A stretch of 64,000 nucleotides of DNA from NCBI RefSeq assembly GCF_039523555.1, contig NZ_BAAAFN010000007.1:50149-114148 (forward strand). The letters run 5' to 3'. The DNA comes from Castellaniella daejeonensis (GTDB lineage: Bacteria; Pseudomonadota; Gammaproteobacteria; Burkholderiales; Burkholderiaceae_B). The notes under the pieces were generated by a model. It did no database searches and was not told where the DNA came from. It was given only the letters and a program-made list of their open reading frames with translations. Positions 63,876 through 64,000 of the stretch are shown here, piece by piece (positions within the stretch are counted from its first letter, which is position 1; each line of letters starts with the position of its first letter). The position numbers and the translations under genes were made by a program.

Positions 63876-64000
63876 TCACCCCAGCAACCGGGGCAGCCAG
63901 AGGCTGACGGCAGGCACGTAGGTGATGAAGACCAGGTAGGTCAGCAGCAGGAGCAGCCAGGGGAAGGCGGCGCGCACGACCTGGCCGATGCTCATCTTGG
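63876..64000 (-). CDS. dctM: TRAP transporter large permease DctM, C-terminal end (cut by window edge)
   Basis: Seen: 41 codons ending at TGA 63876-63878. The peptide KMSIGQVVRAAFPWLL, a hydrophobic helix and the end VSLWLPRLLG match the C-terminus of TRAP DctM subunits, where MSxGxxxRAxxP precedes the last TM helix and LWLP ends the protein. The rest lies to the right of the window. Substrate unknown. Confidence 0.75.
   Translation of the reverse strand, partial: KMSIGQVVRAAFPWLLLLLTYLVFITYVPAVSLWLPRLLG

Overview
The window is a high-GC, densely coded chromosomal segment from a betaproteobacterium. The gene content and order (flhDC-motAB-cheAW-mcp-cheR in one block, an ABC-type glycerol transport operon, and a yebC-purD-hemF-nadD-rsfS-rlmH-pyk-maf block) fit Burkholderiales, most likely Alcaligenaceae (Bordetella/Achromobacter/Castellaniella-like). 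The genus is my inference from synteny and was not tested by a search. There are 62 protein-coding genes that I accept (two cut by the window edges, one with no normal start codon), two tRNAs, one riboswitch, a tandem repeat array and several regulatory sites. I saw no insertion sequence, prophage, CRISPR array or rRNA.

Layout. (1) 1-7765, minus strand: flagellar master regulator flhDC, stator motAB and chemotaxis genes cheA, cheW, an MCP and the start of cheR, all read leftward from an AT-rich control region (about 7840-8045). (2) 8228-18520: a glycerol regulon. The minus strand carries two ATPases, two permeases, a small membrane protein, the binding protein and glpD, as in the rhizobial glpSTPQUV system. 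The plus strand carries the divergent repressor glpR and glycerol kinase glpK. A 64-bp perfect tandem repeat sits just upstream of the binding-protein gene. (3) 18598-20058: a TM2 membrane protein, a lipoate-ligase-like protein and a small ribbon-helix-helix protein. (4) 20093-24348: a SulP transporter, panD, and a TPP riboswitch ahead of a CytX transporter, followed by a yeast-type cytosine deaminase. (5) 24431-28486: quinol nitric oxide reductase and divergent norR, with a textbook sigma-54 promoter and three NorR sites between them. (6) 28605-34001: ABC exporter, SirB2, LysR regulator, patatin lipase, DMT transporter. (7) 34045-39023: MarR regulator and a tripartite EmrAB-type efflux operon that share an operator motif. 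(8) 39074-46038: tRNA-Asn, a small XRE protein, Hsp15, DUF488, DUF3422, AI-2E-family and MAPEG proteins, tRNA-Thr, pncB. (9) 46043-54615: tldD, a nitrilase, an H-NS-like protein, a lipoprotein, pepN, fbp, quinone reductase. (10) 54670-63770: a DMT transporter, then the housekeeping block yebC to maf, then an atypical Nramp-family transporter; the right edge holds the C-terminus of a TRAP DctM subunit.

How it works together. The left arm is a motility and chemotaxis command unit. The glp block imports glycerol by ABC transport, phosphorylates it (GlpK) and oxidises glycerol-3-phosphate (GlpD) under GlpR control. NorR senses NO and, through sigma-54, turns on the NO reductase. The MarR-emr unit is a self-contained xenobiotic-responsive efflux system. 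The most unusual items are the 64-bp repeats in the glp transcript, the riboswitch/CytX/Fcy1-type deaminase cluster, the coupled lipoate-ligase-like/RHH pair, the XRE reading frame without a start codon, and the Nramp homologue lacking the usual metal ligands.
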